A stretch of 64,000 bases of DNA, taken from Sphaerimonospora cavernae. Its GTDB lineage: Bacteria > Actinomycetota > Actinomycetes > Streptosporangiales > Streptosporangiaceae. Below the pieces are notes generated by a model. It saw only the letters and a list, made by a program, of their open reading frames with translations, ran no database searches and had not been told where the DNA came from. The translations under genes and the position numbers were made by a program. The stretch's first letter is position 1; each line of letters begins with the position of its first letter. The stretch spans positions 310,001 to 374,000 of the forward strand of contig NZ_JBHMQT010000044.1 in NCBI RefSeq assembly GCF_042435035.1, in the 5' to 3' direction. This document shows positions 17,201-25,288 of this stretch, in pieces.

Positions 17201-19301
17201 CGTCCTCGCGGCTCACGTCGCGCAGCGCGGCGAGCGCCCGGCTCAGGCGGTCGGCCCACGAGATCGAGACCTGGTCCGCGCGGATCCCGCCGAGGGCATC
17301 CAGGCCCCCGCCGTGCAGCCGCACCTCGCCGTCGGCCGAGCACGAGACGACGGTCGCGCACTCCTCCGGCAGCAGTCGCCGGTCTCCGTCGATGGCGATC
17401 GTGTAGACCCCGGCCCGCGGGCCCTGCCTGAGCACCTGCGGCATCCCCGGCAGGCCACGCAGCACCTGGGCGCCGTCCAGGATGACGAGCACGTCGAACG
17501 GCTGCTCGTCGTAGCCGGCGAAGGCGGGTTCCGTCTCGGCCGTCGCGCCGCCCCTGCTGAGGTTGCCGCCGCCGAGGTCGTCCCACCCCGTCGGCCCGCC
17601 TGTCAGTCGCCCACCGCCCAGCGCCGACGCCGATCCGCCCAGTCCCGGTTTGGTCTCGTCGTCGAGCCGTTCCTCGATCAGCGCGGTGAGTTCCGCGACC
17701 CGGCGGGCGGCGGCCTCGGGGTCGGCGCCGACGAGCGCGACGCTGTCCGCGCCGAGAGGCCCCCCGCCGCGGTGGCCGCAGTGGGGGAGCCAGCGCACCC
17801 AGCCCCACTGCCGGTCGCTGTCCGACCCCGCCGACAGCACGACGATGGCCAGGTCGCGCGGGCTGTGCAGGGCGGCGGCCTGGCCGACCAGCCAGCGTGC
17901 GCAGGCCAGCGCCGTCTTCCGCGGTCCGGTGACGCCGGCCACGCCGAGTCGCCGCATGACCAGCGCGACCGGCACGTCGTGACAGGTCGGCTGCTCGGGC
18001 CGGGACGCGTCCTGCGGGGCTCCGCTCTCGAGCTCGAACTCCAGCCCGGCGGGCAGATCGGCCAGGCCCACCCGCAGCCGCAGCGCGTCACGGTCGTGGA
18101 TCCGGCGCTCCCACAGCCTGCGCCGCGGTCCGGTGGCGGTGAGCAGCACCTCGGCCGGGTCGGGTGCGCCGTCCCGGCGCGCCGCCTCGTCCTCCTTGAC
18201 GGCCAGGGCGACCTCCGCCTCGAACGCCGCCAGGCGCTCCCGGTACGCCTTGACCGCCTGGCGGTGTTTCTTCTTGCCGTGCCTGCGGTCGCTCACCCAC
18301 TGTCCGATCATGAGGAGCGGTGTCATGAACGCGAACAGCAGGTAGTACCAGGTCTTCAGGGCCACGGCCATGACCACGCCGAGCACCGCCGGGAGCAGTG
18401 CGGCGAGCAGTTGCAGCCGCATCCCCTCGGCCCGGCGCGGCTCCGCGGGGACCGTGATCCGCCGGCCGGGGACCGGCCGCCGCAGCCTGGGCGGGCGGTT
18501 GTAGGCGAGCCCGCCGTCCGGCAGCGCGTCCAGGTGGGTGTCCGGCGGCTCGACGGGGCCGAGCGAGAAGGCCGAGTTGCCGCATGAGAGGGCGCCCCAC
18601 TCGGGCCAGGGCACGGCCTCGGTGAGCGGCACGCCCTCCAGCCGGGCGGCTCCCTCGCTCACGCTCTCTCGCCGCGCCGTGGCGCCCTGCCGTCGTCCCC
18701 GGCGTCGGCGCCACCTCTTCTTGACTTTCTTGCGCGGTACGGCGTCGCCCGGTTCCACGGTCACGCCGTTCGGGGTCAGGCGGATCACGGCGGCGACCGG
18801 GGGCATCCCCAGGTCGGGTACGGCTATCGCGCACGCCGGATCGGACCCGATCGTGTGCGCGCCGACGCCGAGCCGGTGGACCGAACCGGCGCCCGGGCCG
18901 CCCACGACGCGCAGCTCCACCAGCCCGTCGGGCTCCTCGCTCATCGTGGCCCACGCGGCCCGGGCGTCCAGGGCGACCACGTCGCCGTCGCGGAGCAGTC
19001 CGAAGACGGCCGCTTCCGGATCCAGCGGCCGCCCGTCCAGCCAGAGCCCACCACCCTGCCGCGGCCTGCGCGGGTCCGCACCGGCCCCGCGTCCGGCTCT
19101 CCCGCCGGCGGCGCTTCGGCCGTCGAGGTCGTACGGCGCGCGGGCGTGCGGGAGCCGTACGACATTGGAGGCGCGGCCGGACGGATCGTCGAGCGCGGCG
19201 ACGAGATCGGCGGTGAGCGCGGCCACGGTGGCCGACTCGTCGCCTTCGATCAGCACGTCACGCCGTTCGTGCTCGGTGACCACGGTGAGCGTAATCCGCA
19301 T
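14298..19301 (-). CDS. EssC/EccC-like type VII secretion ATPase (FHA + membrane + three FtsK domains)
   Basis: A 1667-residue motor protein. In order: an N-terminal ubiquitin-like/FHA region (HTIGSDPAC near residue 150 is the FHA-like core), a basic linker, two membrane segments near 297-335, and three FtsK/SpoIIIE ATPase modules. The first has an intact Walker A (GTTGAGKSE, about 755) and Walker B (LVLIIDEFAAL). Modules 2 and 3 carry GAARSGRST (about 1160) and GPPRSGRSS (about 1484), with arginine where the P-loop lysine should be. The FHA plus single-chain layout is closer to Firmicutes EssC than to mycobacterial EccCa/Cb. No other membrane component of the system is in the window. GGGAG precedes the ATG. 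Confidence 0.88.
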   Translation of the reverse strand: MRITLTVVTEHERRDVLIEGDESATVAALTADLVAALDDPSGRASNVVRLPHARAPYDLDGRSAAGGRAGRGAGADPRRPRQGGGLWLDGRPLDPEAAVFGLLRDGDVVALDARAAWATMSEEPDGLVELRVVGGPGAGSVHRLGVGAHTIGSDPACAIAVPDLGMPPVAAVIRLTPNGVTVEPGDAVPRKKVKKRWRRRRGRRQGATARRESVSEGAARLEGVPLTEAVPWPEWGALSCGNSAFSLGPVEPPDTHLDALPDGGLAYNRPPRLRRPVPGRRITVPAEPRRAEGMRLQLLAALLPAVLGVVMAVALKTWYYLLFAFMTPLLMIGQWVSDRRHGKKKHRQAVKAYRERLAAFEAEVALAVKEDEAARRDGAPDPAEVLLTATGPRRRLWERRIHDRDALRLRVGLADLPAGLEFELESGAPQDASRPEQPTCHDVPVALVMRRLGVAGVTGPRKTALACARWLVGQAAALHSPRDLAIVVLSAGSDSDRQWGWVRWLPHCGHRGGGPLGADSVALVGADPEAAARRVAELTALIEERLDDETKPGLGGSASALGGGRLTGGPTGWDDLGGGNLSRGGATAETEPAFAGYDEQPFDVLVILDGAQVLRGLPGMPQVLRQGPRAGVYTIAIDGDRRLLPEECATVVSCSADGEVRLHGGGLDALGGIRADQVSISWADRLSRALAALRDVSREDAASAVPGSARLLDLLGPDACEPDHIAKRWGRSTRAVIGVGPDGPFEVDLSRDGPHALIAGTTGAGKSELLQTLISSLAVVNRPDEMTFVLIDYKGGAAFKECVRLPHTVGMVSDLDGHLTQRALSSLAAEIRRRERLLLEAGAKDIEEYQRLRSRGATWVLGSGGVRQAPAGGLFGTAGGLFDPTGQTGDGRPGGGRTGGTTARQAELPSMPRLVLIIDEFAALVTELPDFVEGLVDIARRGRSLGIHLILATQRPGGVVTADIQANTSLRIALRVTDVRESADVIDSPDAAHISRSTPGRCYVRSGAGPAVAVQTARIGGRSPRSAPASGGGAGQGGDALRVMELAWPALGRPVSVPAVESGDDSDLALLVDAIGEAGRGVPGQPSPWLPPLPDLVTLSVPADGQAEAAGGSSDHRLAPAGRYRTDAQEVPPLPFGLVDLPWQQGRRPLVLDPRHGGHLLIAGAARSGRSTALRTLAGSIAAGASPEDVHIHAIDCGSGALLPLVGLPHCGAVVTRDQLDRVERLLTRLRAEVGRRQQLLAEAGYASLTEARTAARGRAPRSSSDEVGRLPWLVLLLDRWEGYVAAFENYDYGRLLDALMQLLREGPAVGLRAVVTSDRSGLIGQISTIFDDRLVLRLADPADYGLAGLPVRDLPTSMPPGRALSVGEHGLVESQIALLSPDQSGPAQVAVLQELGRTAAARFGGYDLEAGAHGDGSRGRWVWAGEPPLRVDALPMRITAEQALDLVPSFSPPSPLWALLGAGGDSLAPLGVDLLGQGPAAVIAGPPRSGRSSCLVTAARSLLRQGTTVLAVTPRRSPLRELAGSAGVLAVLDGNARDVAGGDATRDLLSLVKGRERYVVLVDDAELISPDSPLGLALEEVLRTGRDGEHGLFVAGATGDLATAYRGFVAEARKARTGLLLSVQSPADGDLFNVRLPRGAVGGPTGRGLLVISGTATPIQAAVPVQ

Positions 19302-19863
19302 GCGCAGACTCCCGGCGGGGGTCGGATAGGGGGACGTTCTGGTGCCCTGACCGTGTCAAGGCACCGCCAAAGCGTTTCATCCGCCGGACCTCCCCGGGAA
19401 GAACCCGCGGAGATCTCCCACGACGATTCGGCCCGCATTCAGGGCTTTGCCGCATGGACGTCCGGCGAAGGCCACGTTAGCGAGGAGATCCGGGCGTCGC
19501 GTGCCCTAATCGGTAAACCGCCATGTCATGCGCATCTCCCCGACATGGCCGGGATGTACGGCAGGCACGGATTCGACCGCGGCCGCTCGGTCAAGCACCT
19601 TGTGAACGGCGAGGCATCGGGAAGGGATCGTTACCGTTTATCACAAAATTTCTAGATTGGGTAGTCGCCTACCAATATGGTGATAGATCCATTCCCGTTG
19701 ACAGGTGTATTGCCAACGGATAAGCATGGGACGCCGTATATCGCCACGCCCGAGACCGAAAGTCGGCCATAATGTGGTGAATGCGCAGCGAACGGTAAGG
19801 ACCGTAAATAAATTGGAGCAGCCCGAAAACTGGGCGTGATCATCACTGGGAGCCCCCGAACAG
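19302..19863. other. AT-richer intergenic region upstream of the Tad operon
   Basis: A 562-bp region between the divergent EssC-like gene and the Tad operon without a credible gene. Bases about 19630-19830 are clearly lower in GC than the surroundings, which suggests a promoter or imported segment. An inverted repeat, ATTGGGTAG with CTACCAAT (19656-19676), is operator-like. GGGAG at about 19849 is the ribosome site of the next gene. Confidence 0.55.
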
Positions 19864-20571
19864 ATGAGGATCAGCGAGAAGGCGTCGCAGGACGGTCGCG
19901 GCGCGGTGAGTGAGCGGTCCGGACTGTCCGGGCCCGCGTCTCGCAAGCTTCCCGTCTCGCCCAGGGAGCGCAGGCCCGCGCTCGCGGCGCTCGCCGTGCT
20001 CCTCATCCTGGGCGGCGCCCTGGCGACCACGTTGCTGGTGATGCGCAGCGGCGAACGGGTGTCGGCCATCCGGGTCGGCCAGCAGGTCGGGGCGGGACAG
20101 TCGATCCCGATGTCCGCGCTGGAGGAGGTGGAGATCGCCGACACCGGCATCGCCCGGGTCCTGTGGCGCGACCGCGAGAGCGTCGCCAAGGGGTACGCCG
20201 CGGTGACCCTGCTGCCCGGCACGCTGCTGACCGAGACGATGGTGGCCGAGTCCAGCGGCGACGTGGGACCGGGCAAGGCGCTCGTCGGCCTCGCGCTCAA
20301 GCCCGGGCAGCTGCCGGTCGGCCTGCAAGTGGGCGACGTCGTCCAGGTGATCTACGTCGCGGGTGCCGACAAGGGCACGGACCAGGGGACGGACGGCGGG
20401 CAGCGGCGGGTGCTCGCCACCGCCGCACGCGTCCACAGCATCCCCACCCCCGGCCGGACCGGGGGAAGCGGGCTGTTCACGGTGCGCGTGGACACCTCCG
20501 CCGCGCCGGCCATCGCCCAGCACGCCTCAAACGGGCAGGTCGCCCTGATCAAGCTTCCCGGAGTGAAGTGA
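19864..20571 (+). CDS. SAF domain protein, CpaB/RcpC-like
   Basis: A 235-residue protein with a basic, cytoplasmic N-terminus, one membrane helix at about 38-60 (ALAALAVLLILGGALATTLLV), and an extracytoplasmic SAF domain (SAIRVGQQVGAGQSIPMSALEEVEI, then the clamp-like second half). CpaB/RcpC proteins carry SAF domains and help assemble Tad pili, which fits its position as first gene of the operon. A Gly/Asp/Gln-rich insertion lies near residues 165-180. Its stop is 1 bp before the start of the CpaE-like gene. Confidence 0.8.
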   Translation: MRISEKASQDGRGAVSERSGLSGPASRKLPVSPRERRPALAALAVLLILGGALATTLLVMRSGERVSAIRVGQQVGAGQSIPMSALEEVEIADTGIARVLWRDRESVAKGYAAVTLLPGTLLTETMVAESSGDVGPGKALVGLALKPGQLPVGLQVGDVVQVIYVAGADKGTDQGTDGGQRRVLATAARVHSIPTPGRTGGSGLFTVRVDTSAAPAIAQHASNGQVALIKLPGVK

Positions 20572-20572
20572 C

Positions 20573-21358
20573 GTGGCGCTCATCGTCCTCGCGGCAGACA
20601 AGGGAGCGCCCGGTGTGACCACCGCGGCGACCGCCCTCGGCGCGGTGTGGCCCCGGCCGGTGCTGCTGGCCGAGTGCGACCCGTCGGGAGGCGACCTGGC
20701 CTACCGGCTGCCGGGGGAGGACGTGGGCGTGCTCAATCCGGGCCGGGGCCTGCTCAGCCTGGGTGCCGTGGCGAGGCGGGGGCTGCGCGCCGAGCTGATC
20801 TACGAGCACACGCAGCGGCTCGTCGGCGGCCTCGACGTGCTCACCGGGCTCACCAACGCAGAGCAGGCGGCGGGGCTGACCTGGCTGTGGGGACCGCTCG
20901 GGCGCTCGCTGGCGGCGCTGCCGGGCGCGGACGTCCTGGCCGACTGCGGCCGGCTCGGGTCGCACCCGCAGATGAACGACCTGATCGCCGAGGCCGACGA
21001 GGTGGTGCTGTTCACCCGGGCCAGCCTCGACCACGTCGCCCACCTCCGGGAACGGCTGACGCTGCTGGGCCGGCGGGCCGGCGTGGTGGTGATCGCCGAT
21101 CCCAGGGCGTACCGCGCCTCGATCGAGGAGGTCCGGCGGATCGTCTCCGGCTGGGACGTCACGTTCGTCGGCGGCCTGGCACATGATCCGAAGGGTGCGG
21201 AGCTGCTGCGCGGACAGTGGGGCGGTCGGCTCGACCGCAGCCTGCTCATTCGGACCGCACGGGATCTGGCCGGGCGGCTCATGGCCCAGCTGACGGCCGA
21301 TGTCGCCGCCTCCGACGCCCAGGGCGGCACGAGGCCGACGAAGGGGGCGACATCATGA
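20573..21358 (+). CDS. CpaE-like MinD/ParA family protein with degenerate P-loop
   Basis: A 261-residue MinD/ParA-fold protein at the CpaE position of a Tad locus, where such proteins are thought to place the pilus machine. The start (VLAADK10GAPGVTT) matches the deviant Walker A KGGxGKTT at its first lysine, but valine 15 replaces the essential second lysine. The switch-like DPSGGDLAYRL and a later DCGRL strand are present. ATP binding may persist while hydrolysis is doubtful. The stop overlaps the ATG of the cpaF gene (ATGA). Confidence 0.8.
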   Translation: MALIVLAADKGAPGVTTAATALGAVWPRPVLLAECDPSGGDLAYRLPGEDVGVLNPGRGLLSLGAVARRGLRAELIYEHTQRLVGGLDVLTGLTNAEQAAGLTWLWGPLGRSLAALPGADVLADCGRLGSHPQMNDLIAEADEVVLFTRASLDHVAHLRERLTLLGRRAGVVVIADPRAYRASIEEVRRIVSGWDVTFVGGLAHDPKGAELLRGQWGGRLDRSLLIRTARDLAGRLMAQLTADVAASDAQGGTRPTKGATS

Positions 21359-22674
21359 ATGTGGAGCAGCGGCCCGTCGACCACGGCCTGGTGAAGCGGT
21401 TCCGGCAGGAGGTCGGAGACCGCCTGGCACACCAGCGGCGGCTGGACCAGGCCAGCGGGCTGCCGCCGATGACCGGCGAGGACGAGCGACAGTTCGCCCG
21501 CGCGCTGATCGCGCAGGTTCTTGAGGAGTACGCCCGCGGCGAGATCGGCGTGGGCCGCACGCCGCCGACCGCCGAAGAAGAGGAGGCGCTCGCCGGGGGG
21601 ATCCACGCCGCGCTGTTCGGCGTGGGCCGGCTGCAGCCGCTGCTGGACGACACCGAGATCGAGAACATCGACGTCAACGGCTGCGACCGGGTCTTCGTCG
21701 GTTACGCCGACGGCCGCGAGGTGCTGGCCGACCCGGTCGCCGACACCGACGAGGAGCTGATCGAGCTCATCCAGGTCCTGGCGGCGTATTCGGGACTGTC
21801 GTCCAGGCCGTTCGACACGGCCAACCCCCAGCTCGACCTGCGCCTGCCGGACGGGTCGCGGTTGTCCGCGGTGATGGACGTGACCGTCCGGCCGGCGCTG
21901 TCGATCCGCCGCGCCCGCCTGGGCAAGGTCTTCCTCAGCGATCTGGTCGGCAACGGCACGCTCGTGCCGGAGCTGGGCCGGTTCCTGTCGGCGGCGGTGG
22001 CGGCCCGCAAGAACATCATGATCGCGGGGTCGACGAACGCGGGCAAGACCACCCTGCTGCGCGCACTGGCCAACGAGATCCCGCCGCACGAGCGGTTGAT
22101 CACCGTGGAGCGGGCGCTGGAGCTGGGGCTCGACCAGTTCCCCGAGCTGCATCCGAACGCCGTGGCCTTCGAGCACCGGCTGCCGAACTCGGAGGGCCAG
22201 GGCGAGATCACCATGGCCGAGCTGGTGCGGCGCTCGCTGCGGATGAACCCGTCCCGGGTGATCGTGGGCGAGGTGCTCGGCGACGAGATCGTCACGATGC
22301 TCAACGCGATGACCCAGGGCAACGACGGGTCGCTGTCGACCATCCACGCCAACTCCAGCATGGAGGTGTTCAACCGCATCGCCACCTACGCGCTGCAGGC
22401 CGAGGAGCGGCTGCCGATCGAGGCCACGCACATGCTGATCGCGGGGGCGATCGACTTCGTCGTGTTCATCGAGAAACGCAACGACTATCACCGGGGCGGC
22501 GGGCTGCGGCGGTACGTCTCCAGCGTCCGCGAGGTGACCGGGGTCGACGGCCGGGTGCTCTCCTCGGAGGTGTTCACCATGTCCGGAGATCAGCTGGTGC
22601 CGCACGCCCCGATCTCCTGCGCCACAGAGTTGGCCTATCACGGCTACGACCCCGCGCAGGGAGGGTGGCGATGA
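21355..22674 (+). CDS. CpaF/TadA-family pilus assembly ATPase
   Basis: The 439-residue motor of the Tad pilus, a type II/IV secretion ATPase. It has the N-terminal domain with VNGCDRVFVGYADG, Walker A GSTNAGKTT (about residues 224-232), an Asp box, Walker B-like PSRVIVGEVLGDE and the His box STIHANS. The start and stop overlap those of both neighbours by 4 nt, so the operon is translationally coupled. The protein drives fibre assembly with TadB and TadC at the membrane. Confidence 0.93.
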   Translation: MNVEQRPVDHGLVKRFRQEVGDRLAHQRRLDQASGLPPMTGEDERQFARALIAQVLEEYARGEIGVGRTPPTAEEEEALAGGIHAALFGVGRLQPLLDDTEIENIDVNGCDRVFVGYADGREVLADPVADTDEELIELIQVLAAYSGLSSRPFDTANPQLDLRLPDGSRLSAVMDVTVRPALSIRRARLGKVFLSDLVGNGTLVPELGRFLSAAVAARKNIMIAGSTNAGKTTLLRALANEIPPHERLITVERALELGLDQFPELHPNAVAFEHRLPNSEGQGEITMAELVRRSLRMNPSRVIVGEVLGDEIVTMLNAMTQGNDGSLSTIHANSSMEVFNRIATYALQAEERLPIEATHMLIAGAIDFVVFIEKRNDYHRGGGLRRYVSSVREVTGVDGRVLSSEVFTMSGDQLVPHAPISCATELAYHGYDPAQGGWR

Positions 22675-23567
22675 ACGCCGGACTCTTCGGAGCGTTCGAC
22701 CCACTGGTGCTGCCGGCCGGAGCGGTGATCGGCGGCGGGCTGTTCCTGCTGGGCCTCTCCCTGCACGGCACGCGACCCAGGCCGGCCCGCCCGGAGGGCA
22801 GGGCGAACCGGGTGCGGCTGCTGCGCGCCCTCACCACCAGGACGACCGTCGCCCTGATCACCGGAGTGGTCGTCCTGGCGGTGACCCGGTGGGCGGTCAT
22901 CGCGGGGGGATCGGTGCTCCTGGTCCTCGCCTGGCGAGGCCTGACCGGCGGCGCCGCGGAGGAACGCGCGGCGATGCGACGGCTGGAGGCGCTGGCCGCC
23001 TGGACGGAGTCGCTGCGCGACACCATCGCCGGGGCCGCCGGCCTGGAACAGGCCATCCCGTCGTCGGTCCGGGCGGCCGCCCCCACACTGCAGCCACAGC
23101 TGCGGACGCTCGTCGACCGGCTGCACACCCGGATGCCGCTGCCCGACGCGCTGCGGATGTTCGCCGACGAACTCGACGACACCTCGGCCGATCTGGTGGT
23201 CGCCGCCCTCATCCTCAACTCGCGGCTGCGTGGCCCCGGGCTGCGGGACGTGCTGTCCGCTCTGGCGGTGTCGGCCCGGGAGGAGCTCGACATGCGGCGG
23301 AGGGTCGAGGCCGAGCGGAGATCGACCCGCAAGAGCGTGCAGATCGTGGTCGGTACGGCTCTCGCCTTCGCCGGCGCCCTGGTCATCTTCAACCGGTCGT
23401 ATGTGGAGGAGTACGGCAACCCGCTCGGCCAGGCCGTGCTGGTCGTGGTCGCGGGCCTGTTCGGCGCCGGGTTCGCCTGGATGCGGCGGCTGGCCCGGTT
23501 CGACAAGCCCGCCCGCATCCTCGCCCCCTATCACCGTCCGCCGGTCAGGCAGAAGGAGGCCGGATGA
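22671..23567 (+). CDS. TadB-like membrane platform protein
   Basis: A 298-residue inner-membrane protein of the GspF/TadB type. Membrane segments lie near residues 15-35 and 55-85, with a second set near 220-275 (ALAFAGALVIF, AVLVVVAGLFGAGFAW). The cytoplasmic helical domain between them contains LRDTIAGAAGLEQAIP and ADLVVAALILNSRLRG, both typical of the family. It overlaps cpaF by ATGA and tadC likewise. With TadC it forms the platform on which CpaF acts. Confidence 0.88.
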   Translation: MNAGLFGAFDPLVLPAGAVIGGGLFLLGLSLHGTRPRPARPEGRANRVRLLRALTTRTTVALITGVVVLAVTRWAVIAGGSVLLVLAWRGLTGGAAEERAAMRRLEALAAWTESLRDTIAGAAGLEQAIPSSVRAAAPTLQPQLRTLVDRLHTRMPLPDALRMFADELDDTSADLVVAALILNSRLRGPGLRDVLSALAVSAREELDMRRRVEAERRSTRKSVQIVVGTALAFAGALVIFNRSYVEEYGNPLGQAVLVVVAGLFGAGFAWMRRLARFDKPARILAPYHRPPVRQKEAG

Positions 23568-24625
23568 TTGAGACCGTGCTCGCGGGAGGCGTGCTCGGCA
23601 TCGGGATCTTCCTCCTGATCAGGGCGCTGTTCCCGCCGAGGCCCGGGCTCGTCGCCAGGCTCGCCGCACTCGACGTCGCCCGCGACGGCACCGCGGCTCC
23701 GCGAGCGCCGCTCATCGCTCCCGAGGAGAACGTCAGCCCGTTCCGGCGCGGCCTGGGCGAACGGCTCGCGCGCTTCTACGCGGCCCGCGGCTGGGAGGCG
23801 CGCTCGACCAAGGCCGACCTCGCCCTGCTGGGGAAATCCTTCGAGGGGTTCCTGGCCACGAAGGTCCTGCTCGGTGTCTCGGGGCTGCTGGCCTTCCCGA
23901 TCCTCTTCGCCTGGCTCGCGCTCATGGGCTGGGGCATGTCGGCGCAGGTGCCGTTCTGGTCCACGCTCCTGGTGAGCGTGGTCTTCTTCCTGCTCCCCGA
24001 TGTGCAGATCAAGCGCGACGCGGCCGACCGGCGGCGCGACTTCCGGCACGCGGTGGGCGCCTTCCTCGACCTCGTCTCCATGAACCTCGCGGGCGGGCGC
24101 GGCGTTCCCGAGGCGCTGATGATGGCGGTGTCCGTCGGTAACCCCAGGCCTGCCGGTAACCCCAGGTCCGCCGCCGATCCGCTGCCCCACGGCAGGCCGG
24201 CCCCGGCGGGGACGGGCACGGGGGCAGGGGACAGGGCAGCCGGCGGCACGGGTACGGGTGCCGACGGCGCCGGTCCCCCGGCGGCGGGCTCCAACTGGGC
24301 GATGGAGCGGATCCGTGAGGCGCTGTCCAACGCCCGGATCGTCGGCATCACCCCGTGGCAGGCGCTCGGCCAGCTCGGCGACGAGATCAACGTGGATGAG
24401 CTGCGGGATCTGTCCGCGGCGCTCGGACTCGTCGCCGACGACGGTGCGAAGGTGCGGGCCTCGCTCACCGCTCGCGCGGCCACCCTGCGGCGCCGCGAGC
24501 TCGCCGAGGTCGAGGGCAAGGCGGGTGAACGGTCTCAGTCGATGCTGGTGGCGCAGCTCCTGCTGTGCGCCGGCTTCGTGCTCTTCCTTAGTTTTCCGGC
24601 AGCGATGAAGATGTTGGGGTCCTGA
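23564..24625 (+). CDS. TadC-like membrane platform protein with low-complexity insertion
   Basis: A 353-residue GspF-type membrane protein, partner of TadB. It has an N-terminal membrane segment, a central pair (LLGVSGLLAFPILFAWLALM, VPFWSTLLVSVVFFLLP), the family motif FLDLVSMNLAGGRGVPEALM, and a C-terminal membrane helix. A stretch of about 55 residues rich in Gly, Pro, Ala and Thr (bases about 24132-24295) interrupts the cytoplasmic domain between this motif and WAMERIREALSNARI. It begins with a small duplication (GNPRPAGNPRSA). Its stop overlaps the ATG of the pilin-like gene. Confidence 0.85.
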   Translation: MIETVLAGGVLGIGIFLLIRALFPPRPGLVARLAALDVARDGTAAPRAPLIAPEENVSPFRRGLGERLARFYAARGWEARSTKADLALLGKSFEGFLATKVLLGVSGLLAFPILFAWLALMGWGMSAQVPFWSTLLVSVVFFLLPDVQIKRDAADRRRDFRHAVGAFLDLVSMNLAGGRGVPEALMMAVSVGNPRPAGNPRSAADPLPHGRPAPAGTGTGAGDRAAGGTGTGADGAGPPAAGSNWAMERIREALSNARIVGITPWQALGQLGDEINVDELRDLSAALGLVADDGAKVRASLTARAATLRRRELAEVEGKAGERSQSMLVAQLLLCAGFVLFLSFPAAMKMLGS

Positions 24626-24849
24626 TGCTCTGGTTGCACTACCTGATCGCCGTGCTGCGCGTACGGATCGACCGTGCCAGGAACGCTCCCAGCAGGGGAG
24701 CCTCGGCGGTCGAATGGGTGATCATCACGGCGATCATCGCCGGGGTCGCCCTGGGTCTCGCCACGCTCATCAAGAACCTCGTCGCCGGGAAGGAGGGCGA
24801 GATCACCTCCAACTTCGGCGGTGGCGGCGGTGGCCTGAATGAGCAGTGA
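24625..24849 (+). CDS. Flp-like pilin subunit
   Basis: A 74-residue prepilin: a basic leader, then G-ASAVEW followed by an 18-residue hydrophobic segment (VIITAIIAGVALGLATLI). This fits the Flp processing site, cleavage after Gly with Glu at +5, although Trp replaces the usual Tyr after the glutamate. A Gly-rich tail follows. It is probably the major pilin of this locus. No TadV/CpaA prepilin peptidase is encoded in the window, so processing must rely on one elsewhere. It overlaps both neighbours. Confidence 0.8.
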   Translation: MLWLHYLIAVLRVRIDRARNAPSRGASAVEWVIITAIIAGVALGLATLIKNLVAGKEGEITSNFGGGGGGLNEQ

Positions 24850-25288
24850 GCCGAGGGATCGGAGCTCAGGACGCAGAGCAGCGAGCGAGCGTGGCGCGAC
24901 GGTGATCGAGCTCGCCATGCTCATGCCGGTCATCCTGGCCGTGGTGCTGCTGGTCGTCCAGTTCACGCTCTGGTTCCACGGTCGGCAGGTGGCGGACGCC
25001 GCCGCGCGGGAGGGGGCCCGCATCGCCCGCGCTGCCGGCACCTCCGACGGCTGGCAGAGCGGGGCGGAGGCGAAGGCCAGGCAGATCATCCAGGCGGTCG
25101 GGCCCAAGCTGCTGCGGAACGCCCAGGTGCAGGCATGGGAGAAGGGCGACCAGCGGGGCGTCGACGTGACCGCCACCGCCGTACAGGTGGTGCCGCTGCT
25201 GCCCGAGACGACCTTCGAGGTCACCGCGCACTTCGGCGGTCCGATCGAATGTTTCCGTCCCGACGACGGCTCGGAAGGCTGCGAATGA
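24839..25288 (+). CDS. TadE-like pseudopilin
   Basis: A 149-residue protein with the TadE signature: a short basic leader, ERGATVIELAMLMPVILAVVLLVV (hydrophobic helix with the +5 glutamate), then FTLWFHGRQVADAAAREGARIARA. TadE-like proteins are minor pseudopilins of Tad systems. It starts inside the end of the Flp-like gene (11-bp overlap) and its stop overlaps the next start. Confidence 0.85.
   Translation: MSSEPRDRSSGRRAASERGATVIELAMLMPVILAVVLLVVQFTLWFHGRQVADAAAREGARIARAAGTSDGWQSGAEAKARQIIQAVGPKLLRNAQVQAWEKGDQRGVDVTATAVQVVPLLPETTFEVTAHFGGPIECFRPDDGSEGCE

Noticed and set aside
20800..22704. 634-codon minus-strand frame opposite cpaE-cpaF
   Set aside because: Antisense shadow of genes with Walker motifs and overlapping starts.
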